DNA of 64,000 nucleotides from Rhizobium tumorigenes (GCF_003240565.2 NZ_CP117255.1:992001-1056000), one strand, 5' to 3'; positions 38,284-47,180 are shown, counted from the first letter of the stretch. Translations and numbers: made by a program. Notes: a model not told the origin generated them from the letters alone.

Positions 38284-39207
38284 TTATCTCTCTTCGCCAC
38301 CGAGGCTCCCGACCATGTCTTTCGTGACCTCGACGATCAGGGATCTTAGCCAGCGGTGGGCCGGGTCCTGGCGATAGCGGACGTGCCAAGCCAATTCGAC
38401 GGGGAATGTGCCGAGGTCCACGGGCGCAGGCAGGACCCGCAATCGCGGGTCCGCAGCAAGGTGGCGGCAAATGAGGCCGGGCAGGGTGGCGCAGTAGTCT
38501 GTCACGGCGATCATCTCTGGCACGGCCAGAAAGTGTGTGACGGAAACGGCGACCTCGCGGTTCAGGCCCTTCTGTCCAAGTGCCTGGAAAAGACCGGCCC
38601 GCAGCCGTCCAGGCGGGATAACGTTGACATGCTTGAGGGTCTCGTACTGTTCCCTTGAGATAGCGTCGCGGATGTCAGGATGTCCGGCTCTTACGACACA
38701 GGCCAGCCCATCGTCCATCAGGTGCTGGACGACGAGGTTGTCCGGCGGTTCCACGATCCGGCCGATCACGATATCGGTCGCACCGGATACCGCGCCGGCT
38801 TCCGTGGCATCGTTGTTGAAGGGTATGAGACGCAGCCTGATGCCGGGCGCGCGTTCGCGTAGTTTCGAAACGATCGAGGGCATCAGGACAAATTCGACAT
38901 AGCTGTTCGGTGCGATAGTGAAGAGCCGCTCGGCGTGCCGCGGATCGAAATCCTGCTGCCCGACGATTGCCTCATCGATCTTGGCGAGAGCATCGATGAT
39001 TACAGGGGCTAGCTCTTCTGCCATCTGCGTCGGCCTCATGCCATAGCGCTCCCGGATAAACAGCGGGTCGCGCAGCGTCTCGCGCAGTCGGTTCAGGGCG
39101 TTCGACAGGGCCGGCTGGGTTATGCCCAACCGCTCGGCTGCACGGGTGACATTGCGCTCCTCCATCATGACGATGAAAACCGGTAGCAAATTGAGATCAT
39201 ACTTCAT
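38284..39207 (-). CDS. LysR family transcriptional regulator
   Basis: A DNA-binding regulator of 307 aa. The N-terminal winged helix-turn-helix covers residues 1-65 (NLLPVFIVMMEERNVTRAAERLGITQPALSNALNRLR), with NodD/LeuO-like spacing, and a periplasmic-binding-like effector domain follows (about 90-300). It is divergent from the DJ-1/PfpI gene at 39388 with 180 bases between, so it probably controls that gene and itself. A short palindrome, TCATC-TTT-GATGA, lies at 39215-39227, just before its start, and could be the autoregulatory site. The effector is unknown. NodD identity is not supported: no nod genes or nod boxes are seen here. Confidence 0.92.
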   Translation of the reverse strand: MKYDLNLLPVFIVMMEERNVTRAAERLGITQPALSNALNRLRETLRDPLFIRERYGMRPTQMAEELAPVIIDALAKIDEAIVGQQDFDPRHAERLFTIAPNSYVEFVLMPSIVSKLRERAPGIRLRLIPFNNDATEAGAVSGATDIVIGRIVEPPDNLVVQHLMDDGLACVVRAGHPDIRDAISREQYETLKHVNVIPPGRLRAGLFQALGQKGLNREVAVSVTHFLAVPEMIAVTDYCATLPGLICRHLAADPRLRVLPAPVDLGTFPVELAWHVRYRQDPAHRWLRSLIVEVTKDMVGSLGGEER

Positions 39208-39214
39208 CCAGTCA

Positions 39215-39227
39215 TCATCTTTGATGA
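39215..39227. promoter_or_regulatory. palindrome upstream of the LysR gene
   Basis: TCATC-TTT-GATGA, a perfect 5-base inverted repeat with a 3-base centre, lies 8 bases before the LysR start in a divergent promoter region. It fits the loose T-N11-A pattern of LysR sites. Function is inferred. Confidence 0.3.
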
Positions 39228-39387
39228 ATATCTGAAATACAACTAATAAATTTCCGAAATTCCTTGATGGCGCGCATAGTCACCTCATCGGAAACGACGG
39301 CGCCGCCACAAGCGGCTCGTCGAACCCGGAAGGAGGGCGTGGCGTGGTGTCGGGCCCGATTTCGAAACCCTCGATGGGATCTGTAAA

Positions 39388-40080
39388 ATGAAAATTCTGA
39401 TGGTTCTGACCTCGCATGACGAACTTGGCAACACTGGCCGTAAGACCGGTTTCTGGCTGGAGGAGTTCGCCGCTCCCTATTATGCATTCCGTCAGGCGGG
39501 TGCTGATATCACCGTCGCTTCGCCGGCTGGCGGCCAGCCGCCCCTCGATCCGAAGAGCGACGAAGAGAGCTCCCAGACGGAGCAGACCCGCCGTTTCCAC
39601 ACCGACCCTGAGGCCCAGGCGGTTCTCGCCTTCACCGTTAAGCTTGACTCCGTGTCGCACGAAGACTTTGACGGCGTCTTTTATCCCGGCGGCCATGGCC
39701 CCCTGTGGGATCTTGCAGAAGACAAGACCTCGATCGCGCTGATTGAAAACACTTACCGGGCCGGCAAGCCGGTTGCCCTCGTCTGCCACGCACCGGGTGT
39801 TCTGCGCCACGTGAAGGCTGCCGACGGAACACCGCTGGTGAGCGGCAAGAAGGTCACCGGCTTCAAGAACTCGGAAGAAGATGGCGTCGGCCTCACGGAT
39901 GTCGTGCCTTTCCTGGTCGAGGATATGCTGAAGCAGAACGGCGGCGTCTATTCCAGCGGCGATGACTGGGCGTCCTACACAATCAAGGACGGTCTCCTGA
40001 TCACCGGCCAGAATCCTGGCTCTTCCGTTGAGACGGCAGGCATCCTTGTCGCAGCACTGACCGCCGCCAAGGCTGCGTAA
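39388..40080 (+). CDS. type 1 glutamine amidotransferase domain protein (DJ-1/PfpI, Hsp31-like)
   Basis: A cytosolic class I glutamine amidotransferase-like protein of 230 aa, of the Hsp31/YhbO-type branch that acts as a glyoxalase III, deglycase or chaperone. The nucleophile elbow is LVCHAPGVL with Cys133 and His134, and the acidic partner is in FWLEEFAAPY (Glu25/Glu26). FYPGGHGPLWDL is the usual loop. Length matches the class. It is divergent from a LysR regulator, which may induce it under electrophile stress; that is inference. A strong terminator follows at 40119. Confidence 0.92.
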   Translation: MKILMVLTSHDELGNTGRKTGFWLEEFAAPYYAFRQAGADITVASPAGGQPPLDPKSDEESSQTEQTRRFHTDPEAQAVLAFTVKLDSVSHEDFDGVFYPGGHGPLWDLAEDKTSIALIENTYRAGKPVALVCHAPGVLRHVKAADGTPLVSGKKVTGFKNSEEDGVGLTDVVPFLVEDMLKQNGGVYSSGDDWASYTIKDGLLITGQNPGSSVETAGILVAALTAAKAA

Positions 40081-40118
40081 GCAAGGTTAACAGCGTTTCC
40101 CGCAGATGTTTTTCGAAC

Positions 40119-40148
40119 AATGGCCAGGCCGTCAAGCCTGGCCATTTT
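40119..40148 (+). terminator. rho-independent terminator after the DJ-1/PfpI gene
   Basis: AATGGCCAGGC and GCCTGGCCATT form an 11-base-pair stem with a 6-base loop, followed by TTT. It lies 39 bases after the stop codon. Confidence 0.9.
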
Positions 40149-40329
40149 CATGGGGCCATGGGAGTTGCGGCAGTTGTGTCGCCTCCGAATTCAGCGCGGC
40201 GGACCACTTCAGTCGCATTCACTTTTCGGATGCGGTTTCGATTTCCCATTGAGATTGCCGCCACGAACTGCTGGTATGATATTCACTCGCCCAGAATTTG
40301 CGCTTTTCCGATGATCACCGGAGCGGCTT

Positions 40330-42183
40330 ATGTCGATTTCAGATGCGATCTATCGTCCCTTCGAAACCTTGATCCGGCCGCTCGATATCCCTTATCGGCC
40401 ATTACCCACCAAAGGCCCCATCGCAGTTCTGCTCCACCTGATTAAAATGTTCCGCGGCGTGCTGATTGCCATGGCGCTGTGTTCGATGGTGGTCGAGGCG
40501 ATCAACCTGACGATCATCTGGGGGCTTTCGGTGATTGTCGATGGCATCACCACGCAGGGCGTCGCGAGCTTTGTCGATAGCCGGTCGGGGCTGCTGGTGC
40601 TGCTCGCCTTGATGATCTTCCCGGTCATGCCAATATTTTTCTATGTCACCAATATCCTGAATTCCCACACCATCGGCATCAGCCTGCCCATCGCCATCCA
40701 GTGGCAGGGGCACATGGCGGTGGAGCGACAGGACCTTGCTTTCTTCCACGACCTGTTTGCAGGCCAGGTCGCGTCGCGGCTCAACCAGGTTGCCTATGCC
40801 GTCCAGCAACAGATGCTGATCACCTTCCAGACCGCGCCGCGCTTCATGTTGCAGATCTTCGGCTCCGTATTCCTGTTGCTGGCATTGTCGTGGCAACTGG
40901 CGCTTCCCGTCATTGTCTGGATTGCGCTGAATATTGCCTTCACCATCAAGGTCGTCCCCGATTTCACGGAACGTGCCCGTCGCTCCGCCAAGCAGAACAG
41001 CCTCATCTCCGGAGCGCTGACTGACCTCTACAGCAATATCCAGATGGTCAAGCAGTTTGCCGCCGAAGACAGCGAGGCGGGCACGCTGAGGAAGATCATG
41101 TCCGAGGCGGTGCGTACGCTCCATCATGAGCAGCGTATCTACCGGACAACCGAACTGGTCGTCATCAGCTTCAACATGTTGCTCTGGCTGGTGATGCTGG
41201 GGATCGGGTTCGTCGGGCTCTACGACCGCTTTGTCACCGTTGGCGATTTCGTGGCGACGGTCTATATCCTGCAGCGTCTGTCGGCGGGATCCTTCACCTT
41301 CCTGCAGATGGGCCAGCAAATCTTCAAGGCGCTCGGCACCATCAAGGACGCGATGCCTGTGATGACGACGCCGCAGACGATTACCGATATGCCCGGTGCG
41401 AAGAACCTCTCCGTGTCGCATGGGGAGATCCGCTTCGAGGGCGTCGGCTTCTCCTATGCATCGGGCAAGGCCATCATCACCGATCTCTCGCTCACGATAA
41501 GACCCGGCGAAAAGATCGGGCTCGTCGGCCTCTCCGGCGCCGGCAAGACGACGTTGGTGAACCTGCTGCTTCGATTTTACGATATCACTGCCGGCACGAT
41601 CCTGATCGATGGCCAGGATATCCGGGAGGTCACCCAGTCGAGCCTGCGCAAGGGGATCGGCGTCATCGCCCAGGACGTAGCGCTCCTCCACCGCTCGGTC
41701 GCAGACAATATCCGCTATGGCCGCCCCGAAGCGTCTCAGGGTCAGATCGAGGCAGCAGCACAGGCTGCACGGGCCAACGATTTCATTGCCGAGCTTGCCG
41801 ACGGCGAGGGGCGCAAGGGGTTGGATGCCTTCGTCGGAGATCGGGGCATCAAGCTCTCCGGCGGCCAGCGGCAACGGATTGCGATTGCGCGCGTCATTTT
41901 GAAGGATGCGCCGATCCTAGTGCTCGACGAGGCGACCTCTGCCCTGGACAGTGAGTCGGAGGCGGCCATCGAGGAAAGGCTGAACGCAGTGATGGAAGGG
42001 AAAACGGTGATTGCCATCGCCCATCGGTTGTCGACGATTGCCAGAATGGACAAGATCGTCGTTCTCGATCAGGGAAGGATCGTCGAGGAGGGCAAGCCGG
42101 ATGCGCTGATCGAACAGGACGGCCTGTTTGCCCGTCTGTGGAAACGCCAGACGGGTGGCTTTATGCCGGAGGAGATCGGCTAG
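40330..42183 (+). CDS. ABC transporter, fused permease and ATP-binding protein
   Basis: A half-transporter exporter of 617 aa that would work as a homodimer in the inner membrane. The permease domain spans about residues 35-330 with six helices. The ATPase domain follows, with Walker A GLSGAGKTT (400-408), signature LSGGQRQRIAIAR (near 508) and Walker B ILVLDEATSALDSESE, then the H-loop in IAIAHRLSTI. Substrate unknown; relatives include multidrug and lipid exporters. The ATG is preceded by CGGAGCGGCTT. It stands alone between a terminator and convergent dinB. Confidence 0.92.
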   Translation: MSISDAIYRPFETLIRPLDIPYRPLPTKGPIAVLLHLIKMFRGVLIAMALCSMVVEAINLTIIWGLSVIVDGITTQGVASFVDSRSGLLVLLALMIFPVMPIFFYVTNILNSHTIGISLPIAIQWQGHMAVERQDLAFFHDLFAGQVASRLNQVAYAVQQQMLITFQTAPRFMLQIFGSVFLLLALSWQLALPVIVWIALNIAFTIKVVPDFTERARRSAKQNSLISGALTDLYSNIQMVKQFAAEDSEAGTLRKIMSEAVRTLHHEQRIYRTTELVVISFNMLLWLVMLGIGFVGLYDRFVTVGDFVATVYILQRLSAGSFTFLQMGQQIFKALGTIKDAMPVMTTPQTITDMPGAKNLSVSHGEIRFEGVGFSYASGKAIITDLSLTIRPGEKIGLVGLSGAGKTTLVNLLLRFYDITAGTILIDGQDIREVTQSSLRKGIGVIAQDVALLHRSVADNIRYGRPEASQGQIEAAAQAARANDFIAELADGEGRKGLDAFVGDRGIKLSGGQRQRIAIARVILKDAPILVLDEATSALDSESEAAIEERLNAVMEGKTVIAIAHRLSTIARMDKIVVLDQGRIVEEGKPDALIEQDGLFARLWKRQTGGFMPEEIG

Positions 42184-42273
42184 AGGATCGCATGCATTTC
42201 CAGACACAAACCAGCCTCGCAGTTTTTCTGGGCGGCTCTGGCAGCATAAGTGAAGGGGCACCTCTTCAGGCCT

Positions 42274-43569
42274 TCACGACCGCTCGCGCTTCCCGGTGCC
42301 AAACGTGTACCCCGTTTCCACCGACGCATCCCCGAACTTGGCCCTGAGCTTGTCCATCGCCGCCTCGGCTGCGGCCCGGCGGGCGGCGGGCTCGTCCACC
42401 AGATCGGGCGGATCGGCGCGGCCGGCGTCGCAGAGGTCGCCGACGCCGATGCCGAGAAGGCGGAATTTCGTGCCGTCGGTCTCGGCCTCCAGCAGCCTGA
42501 GCCCGGTCCGGAAAATCCGGTCGGCCAGTTGTGTCGGGTCTTCGAGCTTGCGGTTGCGGGTGCGGCTCTTGAAGTCCGCCGTCTTCAGCTTCAACACCAC
42601 GGTATGGCCGGCGATGTCGCCCTTCTTCAGGCGTCTCGACACTTTTTCGGAGAGGTTGCGCAGAACAGGCACGAGGTCGTCATATCGGGAGATGTCTTCA
42701 AAAAAGGTCGTCTCCGCGGACACGCTCTTGGCCGGGTCGTTCAGATGCACCTCGCGATCGTCTATGCCGCGCGCCAGCCGGAACAACCGCTGCCCCATGA
42801 CGCCGTAGCGGCGCATCAAGGCTCCTTCATCCATCGCCTGCAGCTGGCCGATGGTGCGGATGCCGTCGCCCTCCAGCGTCGTGGCAAACGCCTTGCCGAC
42901 ACCCCAGATGGTGGTTACGGGACGTGGCGCCAGGAATTCGACTGCCTCCTGCCGGCCGATGACCGAAAAGCCGCGCGGTTTGTTGAGGTCGGAGGCGACC
43001 TTGGCGAGGAATTTGCAGTAGGACAGGCCGACGGACACCGTGATGCCGATCTCGGACTGCACGCGCCTGGCAAACTTCGCGAGGATGCGGGCAGGGCGGT
43101 CCTGGTGCAGACGCTGCGTGCCCGCCAGTTCGAGAAAGGCTTCGTCGATGGAAATCGGCTGCACCAGCGGCGTCAACTCCTCCATCATCTGCCGCACCTC
43201 GCGGCCGACCCGCACGTATTTCTGCATGTCCGGGGGAATCACGACCGCGTCGGGACAGGCCTCGAGTGCCTTGTACATCGGCATGGCCGAGCGAACGCCG
43301 TGAATGCGGGCGACGTAGCAGCAGGTCGATACGACGCCGCGCTTGCCGCCTCCGATGATTACCGGCTTGTCTGCAAGCTCCGGATTGTCACGCTTTTCGA
43401 CCGATGCATAGAAGGCGTCGCAATCGATATGGGCGAGCGTCAGGTCGTTGAGCTCGCGGTGGTAGACAAGCCTTGGACTGCCGCAGGCACGGCAACGCTT
43501 GACGACCGCCGGTTGGTCGCTCAGGCAATCGCGGCAGAAGCCGAGCATGATATCAGGGGTATAGGTCAT
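42274..43569 (-). CDS. dinB: DNA polymerase IV with N-terminal zinc-finger-like segment
   Basis: An error-prone Y-family translesion polymerase of 431 aa. The catalytic motif [13 protein letters not shown] carries Asp49, and SIDEAFLEL carries the second acidic pair. A helix-hairpin-helix follows around [12 protein letters not shown], and the little-finger domain ends near residue 390. Residues 12-29 hold four cysteines spaced C-x2-C-x10-C-x2-C, a probable zinc ribbon that the E. coli enzyme lacks. An SOS box lies immediately upstream (43575-43589), so the gene should be LexA-controlled. The C-terminus has no obvious clamp-binding motif that I can point to with confidence. Confidence 0.94.
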   Translation of the reverse strand: MTYTPDIMLGFCRDCLSDQPAVVKRCRACGSPRLVYHRELNDLTLAHIDCDAFYASVEKRDNPELADKPVIIGGGKRGVVSTCCYVARIHGVRSAMPMYKALEACPDAVVIPPDMQKYVRVGREVRQMMEELTPLVQPISIDEAFLELAGTQRLHQDRPARILAKFARRVQSEIGITVSVGLSYCKFLAKVASDLNKPRGFSVIGRQEAVEFLAPRPVTTIWGVGKAFATTLEGDGIRTIGQLQAMDEGALMRRYGVMGQRLFRLARGIDDREVHLNDPAKSVSAETTFFEDISRYDDLVPVLRNLSEKVSRRLKKGDIAGHTVVLKLKTADFKSRTRNRKLEDPTQLADRIFRTGLRLLEAETDGTKFRLLGIGVGDLCDAGRADPPDLVDEPAARRAAAEAAMDKLRAKFGDASVETGYTFGTGKRERS

Positions 43570-43574
43570 GATGA

Positions 43575-43589
43575 GAACAAATGTTGAAC
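43575..43589 (-). promoter_or_regulatory. LexA (SOS) box of dinB
   Basis: On the minus strand the sequence reads GTTC, seven bases, GTTC, the direct-repeat LexA site of alphaproteobacteria. It ends only six bases before the dinB ATG, so bound LexA would block both transcription and the start region. Confidence 0.85.
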
Positions 43590-43679
43590 ATCATCACTCT
43601 ATGCATTATGGTGCTACCACTCAAGGATGAAAATCGGCGCAAGAGGTGGAGCATGTATAAGTGCCTGCAGTCCCGGACC

Positions 43680-44321
43680 TCAAAGGCCGATATGCGCCCG
43701 GATCAACCTGTCCGCCGCAGACCAGTCCTCCACGCTGACGATCCCTGGCGAGGGCACCGGGAGGAACGGCCGGAAATCGGCATTGGCCATGAGGTTGACC
43801 AGCAGGCAATCCGGCACGGACTTTCCGACCGAGAGCAGGTTTTTCTCGATGTCGTCCAGAAACACAACCGGCTGGGGCCTGTCGCCATGCAACCGCGCAA
43901 GCACCGGCCCCTTTGGCTGCTCGGTAGCGATCATCGGAAAGTGAAGACCGAACCTGTCGAGCACGGCGCGGCGGGTTTGCTGGTGGCGCGGCGGCATGGC
44001 CGTCAGGAAGACGATATCGGCATCTCCGGCAAGGCCGGTCAGCGTTTCGACGACGCGCTCGGCCGGTATCTGCCACTGGTCCTGCGTCAGGAAGAAATCC
44101 TCGAGGAAGGCCGAAACGGTATCGTCGTCCGGCACCGTCCCATCATGGTTCGAGACGACGTTGCCGTGAATGCGGAAGGAGCGCGCCAAAAGGTCGTGGT
44201 CCCTGGCGCGCAAAAAGCGGGTGAACGGCGTCAGAAACTCAAGAACGACTTCGTCGATGTCGCAAACCACGAGAGGCCTGTCCCGAAGCGGCACATGTCC
44301 GATGTCAGTTGTCTCGTCCAA
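43680..44321 (-). CDS. HAD-like hydrolase-fold protein of unknown function
   Basis: A cytosolic protein of about 213 aa. The N-terminal motif PLVVCDIDEVVLEFL has the DxD arrangement of haloacid-dehalogenase enzymes, followed by VFLTAMPPRH (motif II-like threonine), an IATEQPKGPV lysine segment and VVFLDDIEKN (motif III-like acidic pair). It may be a phosphatase; the substrate is unknown. No ATG fits: I place the start at the TTG at 44321, just before the stop of the DUF3572 gene and 11 bases after GGGAG; a GTG at 44294 is an alternative. The longer frame from 44561 only shadows the neighbour. Cotranscribed with DUF3572. Confidence 0.75.
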   Translation of the reverse strand: MDETTDIGHVPLRDRPLVVCDIDEVVLEFLTPFTRFLRARDHDLLARSFRIHGNVVSNHDGTVPDDDTVSAFLEDFFLTQDQWQIPAERVVETLTGLAGDADIVFLTAMPPRHQQTRRAVLDRFGLHFPMIATEQPKGPVLARLHGDRPQPVVFLDDIEKNLLSVGKSVPDCLLVNLMANADFRPFLPVPSPGIVSVEDWSAADRLIRAHIGL

Positions 44322-44323
44322 GA

Positions 44324-44632
44324 TCAGTATTCTCCCGAGCCGAGGCCTGGAGCGGAGAAGTGTGCTGAAGCCGCCATCACCGCCTCCGGCGCAGTGCCTG
44401 TCGCCACACAAAAAGCCATAAGCGATGGCTCGTGGTTCATCAGGAAATCCAGGAGACCTCCGAGAAAGCTTGGCTCGTTGACAGCATTGCGCAACTGGGC
44501 TGCCTCCATACCGGTCAACGCCAGGAAGCGGCCGAACATATCCGGCTCGTTTGCCAGCCATCCGAGTACAGCAATGGCGATTTCCTGCGGATCTGCGTCA
44601 GATCCTTTTGGCATCTTGAAGTTGCTTTGCAT
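44324..44632 (-). CDS. DUF3572 family protein
   Basis: A 102-aa cytosolic, all-helical protein of the DUF3572 family, typical of Rhizobiales and usually located next to divK, as here. The family core AIAVLGWLANEPDMFGRFLALTGM and FLMNHEPSLMAFC are clear. Function is unknown. Start choice is the ATG at 44632 (MQSNFKMPKG); a TTG four codons earlier is nearer to the AAGG ribosome sequence and cannot be excluded. It is divergent from divK with 132 bases between and is followed by the HAD-like gene. Confidence 0.85.
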   Translation of the reverse strand: MQSNFKMPKGSDADPQEIAIAVLGWLANEPDMFGRFLALTGMEAAQLRNAVNEPSFLGGLLDFLMNHEPSLMAFCVATGTAPEAVMAASAHFSAPGLGSGEY

Positions 44633-44764
44633 TTCGCGGGGCAAATTACCTTTTTCTCAACCAAATGCCGCTAGCGTCACCCTAACGGATTTATCGAATC
44701 GGCTTCCGCGCGACCTTATATTTTCGCTGAGTGGATTCAAGGCCGGTGGCGAGGACACTGTATT

Positions 44765-45136
44765 ATGCCCAAGCAAGTGATGATTGTCGAAGACAATGAG
44801 CTGAACATGAAGCTCTTTCGCGATCTCATCGAGGCGTGCGGTTACTCGACGATCCAGACCCGCAACGGCATGGAGGCGCTCGAGCTCGCCCGCAAGCACC
44901 GTCCCGACCTGATCCTGATGGACATCCAACTGCCGGAAGTCTCCGGGCTGGAAGTGACGAAATGGCTGAAGGAAGACGACGAACTGCACGTCATTCCCGT
45001 GATTGCCGTGACTGCTTTCGCGATGAAGGGCGACGAGGAGCGTATCCGCCAGGGCGGCTGCGAAGCCTATGTCTCCAAGCCGATTTCCGTGCCGAAATTC
45101 ATTGAAACAATAAAGACTTATCTGGGCGACGCCTGA
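44765..45136 (+). CDS. divK: single-domain response regulator DivK
   Basis: An essential cell-cycle regulator of the DivJ/PleC-DivK-CckA-CtrA pathway. The protein is 123 aa and forms one receiver domain. The acidic pocket is VEDNE (Glu9, Asp10), the phosphorylation site is Asp53 in [13 protein letters not shown], and the conserved Lys lies in [11 protein letters not shown]. No output domain. pleD starts 17 bases later, the same arrangement as in Caulobacter and rhizobia. The protein is cytosolic and localises to cell poles in studied species. Confidence 0.96.
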   Translation: MPKQVMIVEDNELNMKLFRDLIEACGYSTIQTRNGMEALELARKHRPDLILMDIQLPEVSGLEVTKWLKEDDELHVIPVIAVTAFAMKGDEERIRQGGCEAYVSKPISVPKFIETIKTYLGDA

Positions 45137-45153
45137 GCGTTGAAAAAGGCCAT

Positions 45154-46524
45154 ATGACCGCGCGAATTCTGGTTGTTGACGATATTCCGGCGAATGTGAA
45201 GCTTCTCGAAGCCAGGCTTCTGGCCGAGTATTTCGAAGTGCTGACCGCCGACAATGGCAAGGACGCGCTGGCCATCTGCGACACTACCCAGGTTGATCTC
45301 ATTCTGCTCGACATCATGATGCCTGGCATGGATGGCTTTGAGGTCTGCGAGCGGCTGAAGGCAGATCCGAAGGTTGCCCATATCCCTGTTGTCATGGTGA
45401 CGGCGCTCGACCAGCCGGCGGACCGTGTTCGCGGCCTCAAGGCCGGTGCTGACGACTTCCTGACAAAGCCGGTCAATGACCTCCAGCTGATTTCGCGCGT
45501 CAAGAGCCTGCTGCGGCTGAAGACCCTGAGTGACGAACTGCGCTCGCGTGCCGAGACCGCACGCACGCTCGGCTTCGAGGATGGCAGGATCGGCGAGGGC
45601 AAGGGCGAGGAGATCGCGCAGGTCCTGCTGGTCGACGGCCGCGCCAATTCGCAGGAGCGCATCGTGCGCGCCTTGAAGCCCATTGCCAATGTCGTGGCTA
45701 TGTCCGACGCCCAGGCGGCCCTGTTCGAAGCCGCGGAAAGCTCATTCGAACTGGTGATCGTCAATTCCAATTTCGATGACTACGACCCGCTGCGCCTCTG
45801 CTCACAGTTGCGCTCGCTGGAGCGGACGCGATTTCTACCCGTGCTGCTGATCACCGATCAAGGTGCCGACGAGATGACCGTCCGGGCACTCGAGCTCGGT
45901 GTCAACGATTACATCGTCCGTCCGGTAGATCCCAACGAGCTCGTGGCTCGCTGCCTGACGCAGATCAAGCGCAAGCGCTACAATGATCGCCTGCGCGCGA
46001 GCGTCCAGGAAACCATCGAGCTTGCCGTTACCGACGCATTGACGGGGCTGCACAACCGGCGTTATCTCGACAACCACCTGGCCATTCTCTTCAAGCGATC
46101 CGTCCAGCGCGCCAGGCCGCTTTCGATCCTCATCACCGACATCGACCGCTTCAAGGCCGTCAATGACCTCTACGGTCATGATGCCGGCGATCAGGTCCTG
46201 CGGGAGTTTGCCGCCCGCGTACGCTCCACCGTGCGTGGCGCCGATCTCGCCTGCCGTTTCGGCGGTGAGGAATTCGTGGTCGTTATGCCGGATACATCGG
46301 CGCCGGTCGCAGCCGCTATTGCCGAACGACTTCGTTCAGCCGTCGAAAGCACACCGTTCACTCTGCGCGGCACCGGCCAGACGATTGCCATCACGGCTTC
46401 CTTCGGCATTTCATCCCGCGAGACATCGCTCGATGGGCCTGACGAACTGCTGAAGCAAGCCGACCGCGCCCTCTATGAGGCGAAAAACGGTGGACGAAAC
46501 CGCGTGGTCGCTGCAGCCGCCTAG
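45154..46524 (+). CDS. pleD: response regulator diguanylate cyclase PleD
   Basis: Makes cyclic di-GMP on phosphorylation and drives the motile-to-sessile transition. The protein is 456 aa. The order is REC1 (residues 1-120, phosphorylation at Asp53 in LLDIMMPGMDG), a degenerate REC2 (about 155-275, where the aspartate position reads VNSNFDDYD), then the GGDEF domain (about 290-455). The active-site motif GGEEF lies at 370-374, and the inhibitory-site RxxD is present as RGAD five residues before it. Cotranscribed with divK. Confidence 0.96.
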   Translation: MTARILVVDDIPANVKLLEARLLAEYFEVLTADNGKDALAICDTTQVDLILLDIMMPGMDGFEVCERLKADPKVAHIPVVMVTALDQPADRVRGLKAGADDFLTKPVNDLQLISRVKSLLRLKTLSDELRSRAETARTLGFEDGRIGEGKGEEIAQVLLVDGRANSQERIVRALKPIANVVAMSDAQAALFEAAESSFELVIVNSNFDDYDPLRLCSQLRSLERTRFLPVLLITDQGADEMTVRALELGVNDYIVRPVDPNELVARCLTQIKRKRYNDRLRASVQETIELAVTDALTGLHNRRYLDNHLAILFKRSVQRARPLSILITDIDRFKAVNDLYGHDAGDQVLREFAARVRSTVRGADLACRFGGEEFVVVMPDTSAPVAAAIAERLRSAVESTPFTLRGTGQTIAITASFGISSRETSLDGPDELLKQADRALYEAKNGGRNRVVAAAA

Positions 46525-46976
46525 GCCTGCATCGATTCTGGCAGTGCCAGTGGATGTCCCCGTAAGCTGTTTCGAGCGGCCATTACAAAAGTTTAATATC
46601 TGAAAAGTAGAGCTTGCAGGATTCTTTCGCAAAAGCTTCTTAAGTAGATCTGCGTCATTTTATTTATAAAATGGAAAGAGGTTGAATTTTTATTGAATAA
46701 TCCGTTCGGATATATTGAAACAATCACAGTATCGCAGCGTGATTTTTCTCGTTATGCGGACGTAAATTTGGCTTCATGCTGAAGTCTTCGTAGAGGGGCG
46801 TTCGAGGTAACCCAAATTTCGGACAGAGCGATTAAGTCAAAACTGAAATTAAACTGACGATTTTCAGTATTTTCGGGTTTAATCCAAACATCGCCTCGCG
46901 TTCCGCAAGTTTCTGCCTCGCCCTATTTAACCATAGAATCAGTCTGACCTCTTTTGACATTGAAGACTTCTTGATT
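46525..46976. other. AT-rich intergenic region downstream of pleD
   Basis: No gene seen. It holds a 7-base-pair AT hairpin at 46656-46673 (CATTTTA/TAAAATG), an ACTGAAA/TTTCAGT inverted repeat at 46842-46868, and a TTAACCAT half-site of CtrA type at 46927-46934. TTGACA at 46954-46959 is a possible -35 for the RNA that follows. Confidence 0.5.
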
Positions 46977-46991
46977 TTAACCGACTTTTAA
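46977..46991. promoter_or_regulatory. CtrA-type binding site (TTAA-N7-TTAA)
   Basis: TTAA at 46977-46980 and 46988-46991 with exactly seven bases between. A TTGACA -35 lies 17 bases upstream, so the site would overlap the -10 and start of that promoter. Position just before the hairpin array suggests it controls that transcript. Confidence 0.5.
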
Positions 46992-47180
46992 GCGAGTTTG
47001 CCGATGTCGAACATCGTCCAGCCGGGCAGAAATACCCCATGATGCTCAGGTCCGCCGCATCACCTGGTTCGTGGGGTCGGTCGGTCGGATGCATGCCTTG
47101 CGGTTCCTCGTACCGCTTTGCATCCGTCCGACCCCTAGTGAGCGCCGCTCTTTCCCGCCGGAAGAGCGGCGTTCTCTATA
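46992..47180 (+). ncRNA. candidate structured small RNA with four hairpins
   Basis: Four hairpins follow one another. The first is CGATGT/ACATCG (47002-47016). The second is a two-part stem, CCCCA/TGGGG outside CAGGT/ACCTG (47035-47076). The third has 15-base arms with one mismatch (47079-47093 and 47119-47133) enclosing GCGGT/ACCGC. The fourth is a perfect 10-base-pair stem, CGCCGCTCTT/AAGAGCGGCG (47143-47171), followed by TTCTCTAT. A promoter-like TTGACA and a CtrA-type site lie just upstream, so a transcript of about 190 bases on the plus strand is likely. I do not recognise it as tmRNA, RNase P, 6S or SRP RNA. Strand and ends are inferred. Confidence 0.5.
47143..47178 (+). terminator. terminator-like hairpin at the end of the candidate small RNA
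   Basis: Perfect 10-base-pair GC-rich stem (47143-47152 with 47162-47171), 9-base loop, then TTCTCTAT. The T run is imperfect, so termination efficiency is uncertain. Confidence 0.55.

Noticed and set aside
38284..39207. NodD identity for the LysR regulator
   Set aside because: The N-terminus resembles NodD-type regulators, but no nod gene or nod box is nearby and the neighbour is a DJ-1/PfpI gene.
42250..43587. A 445-codon plus-strand frame
   Set aside because: Opposite dinB, which has all its motifs and an SOS box.
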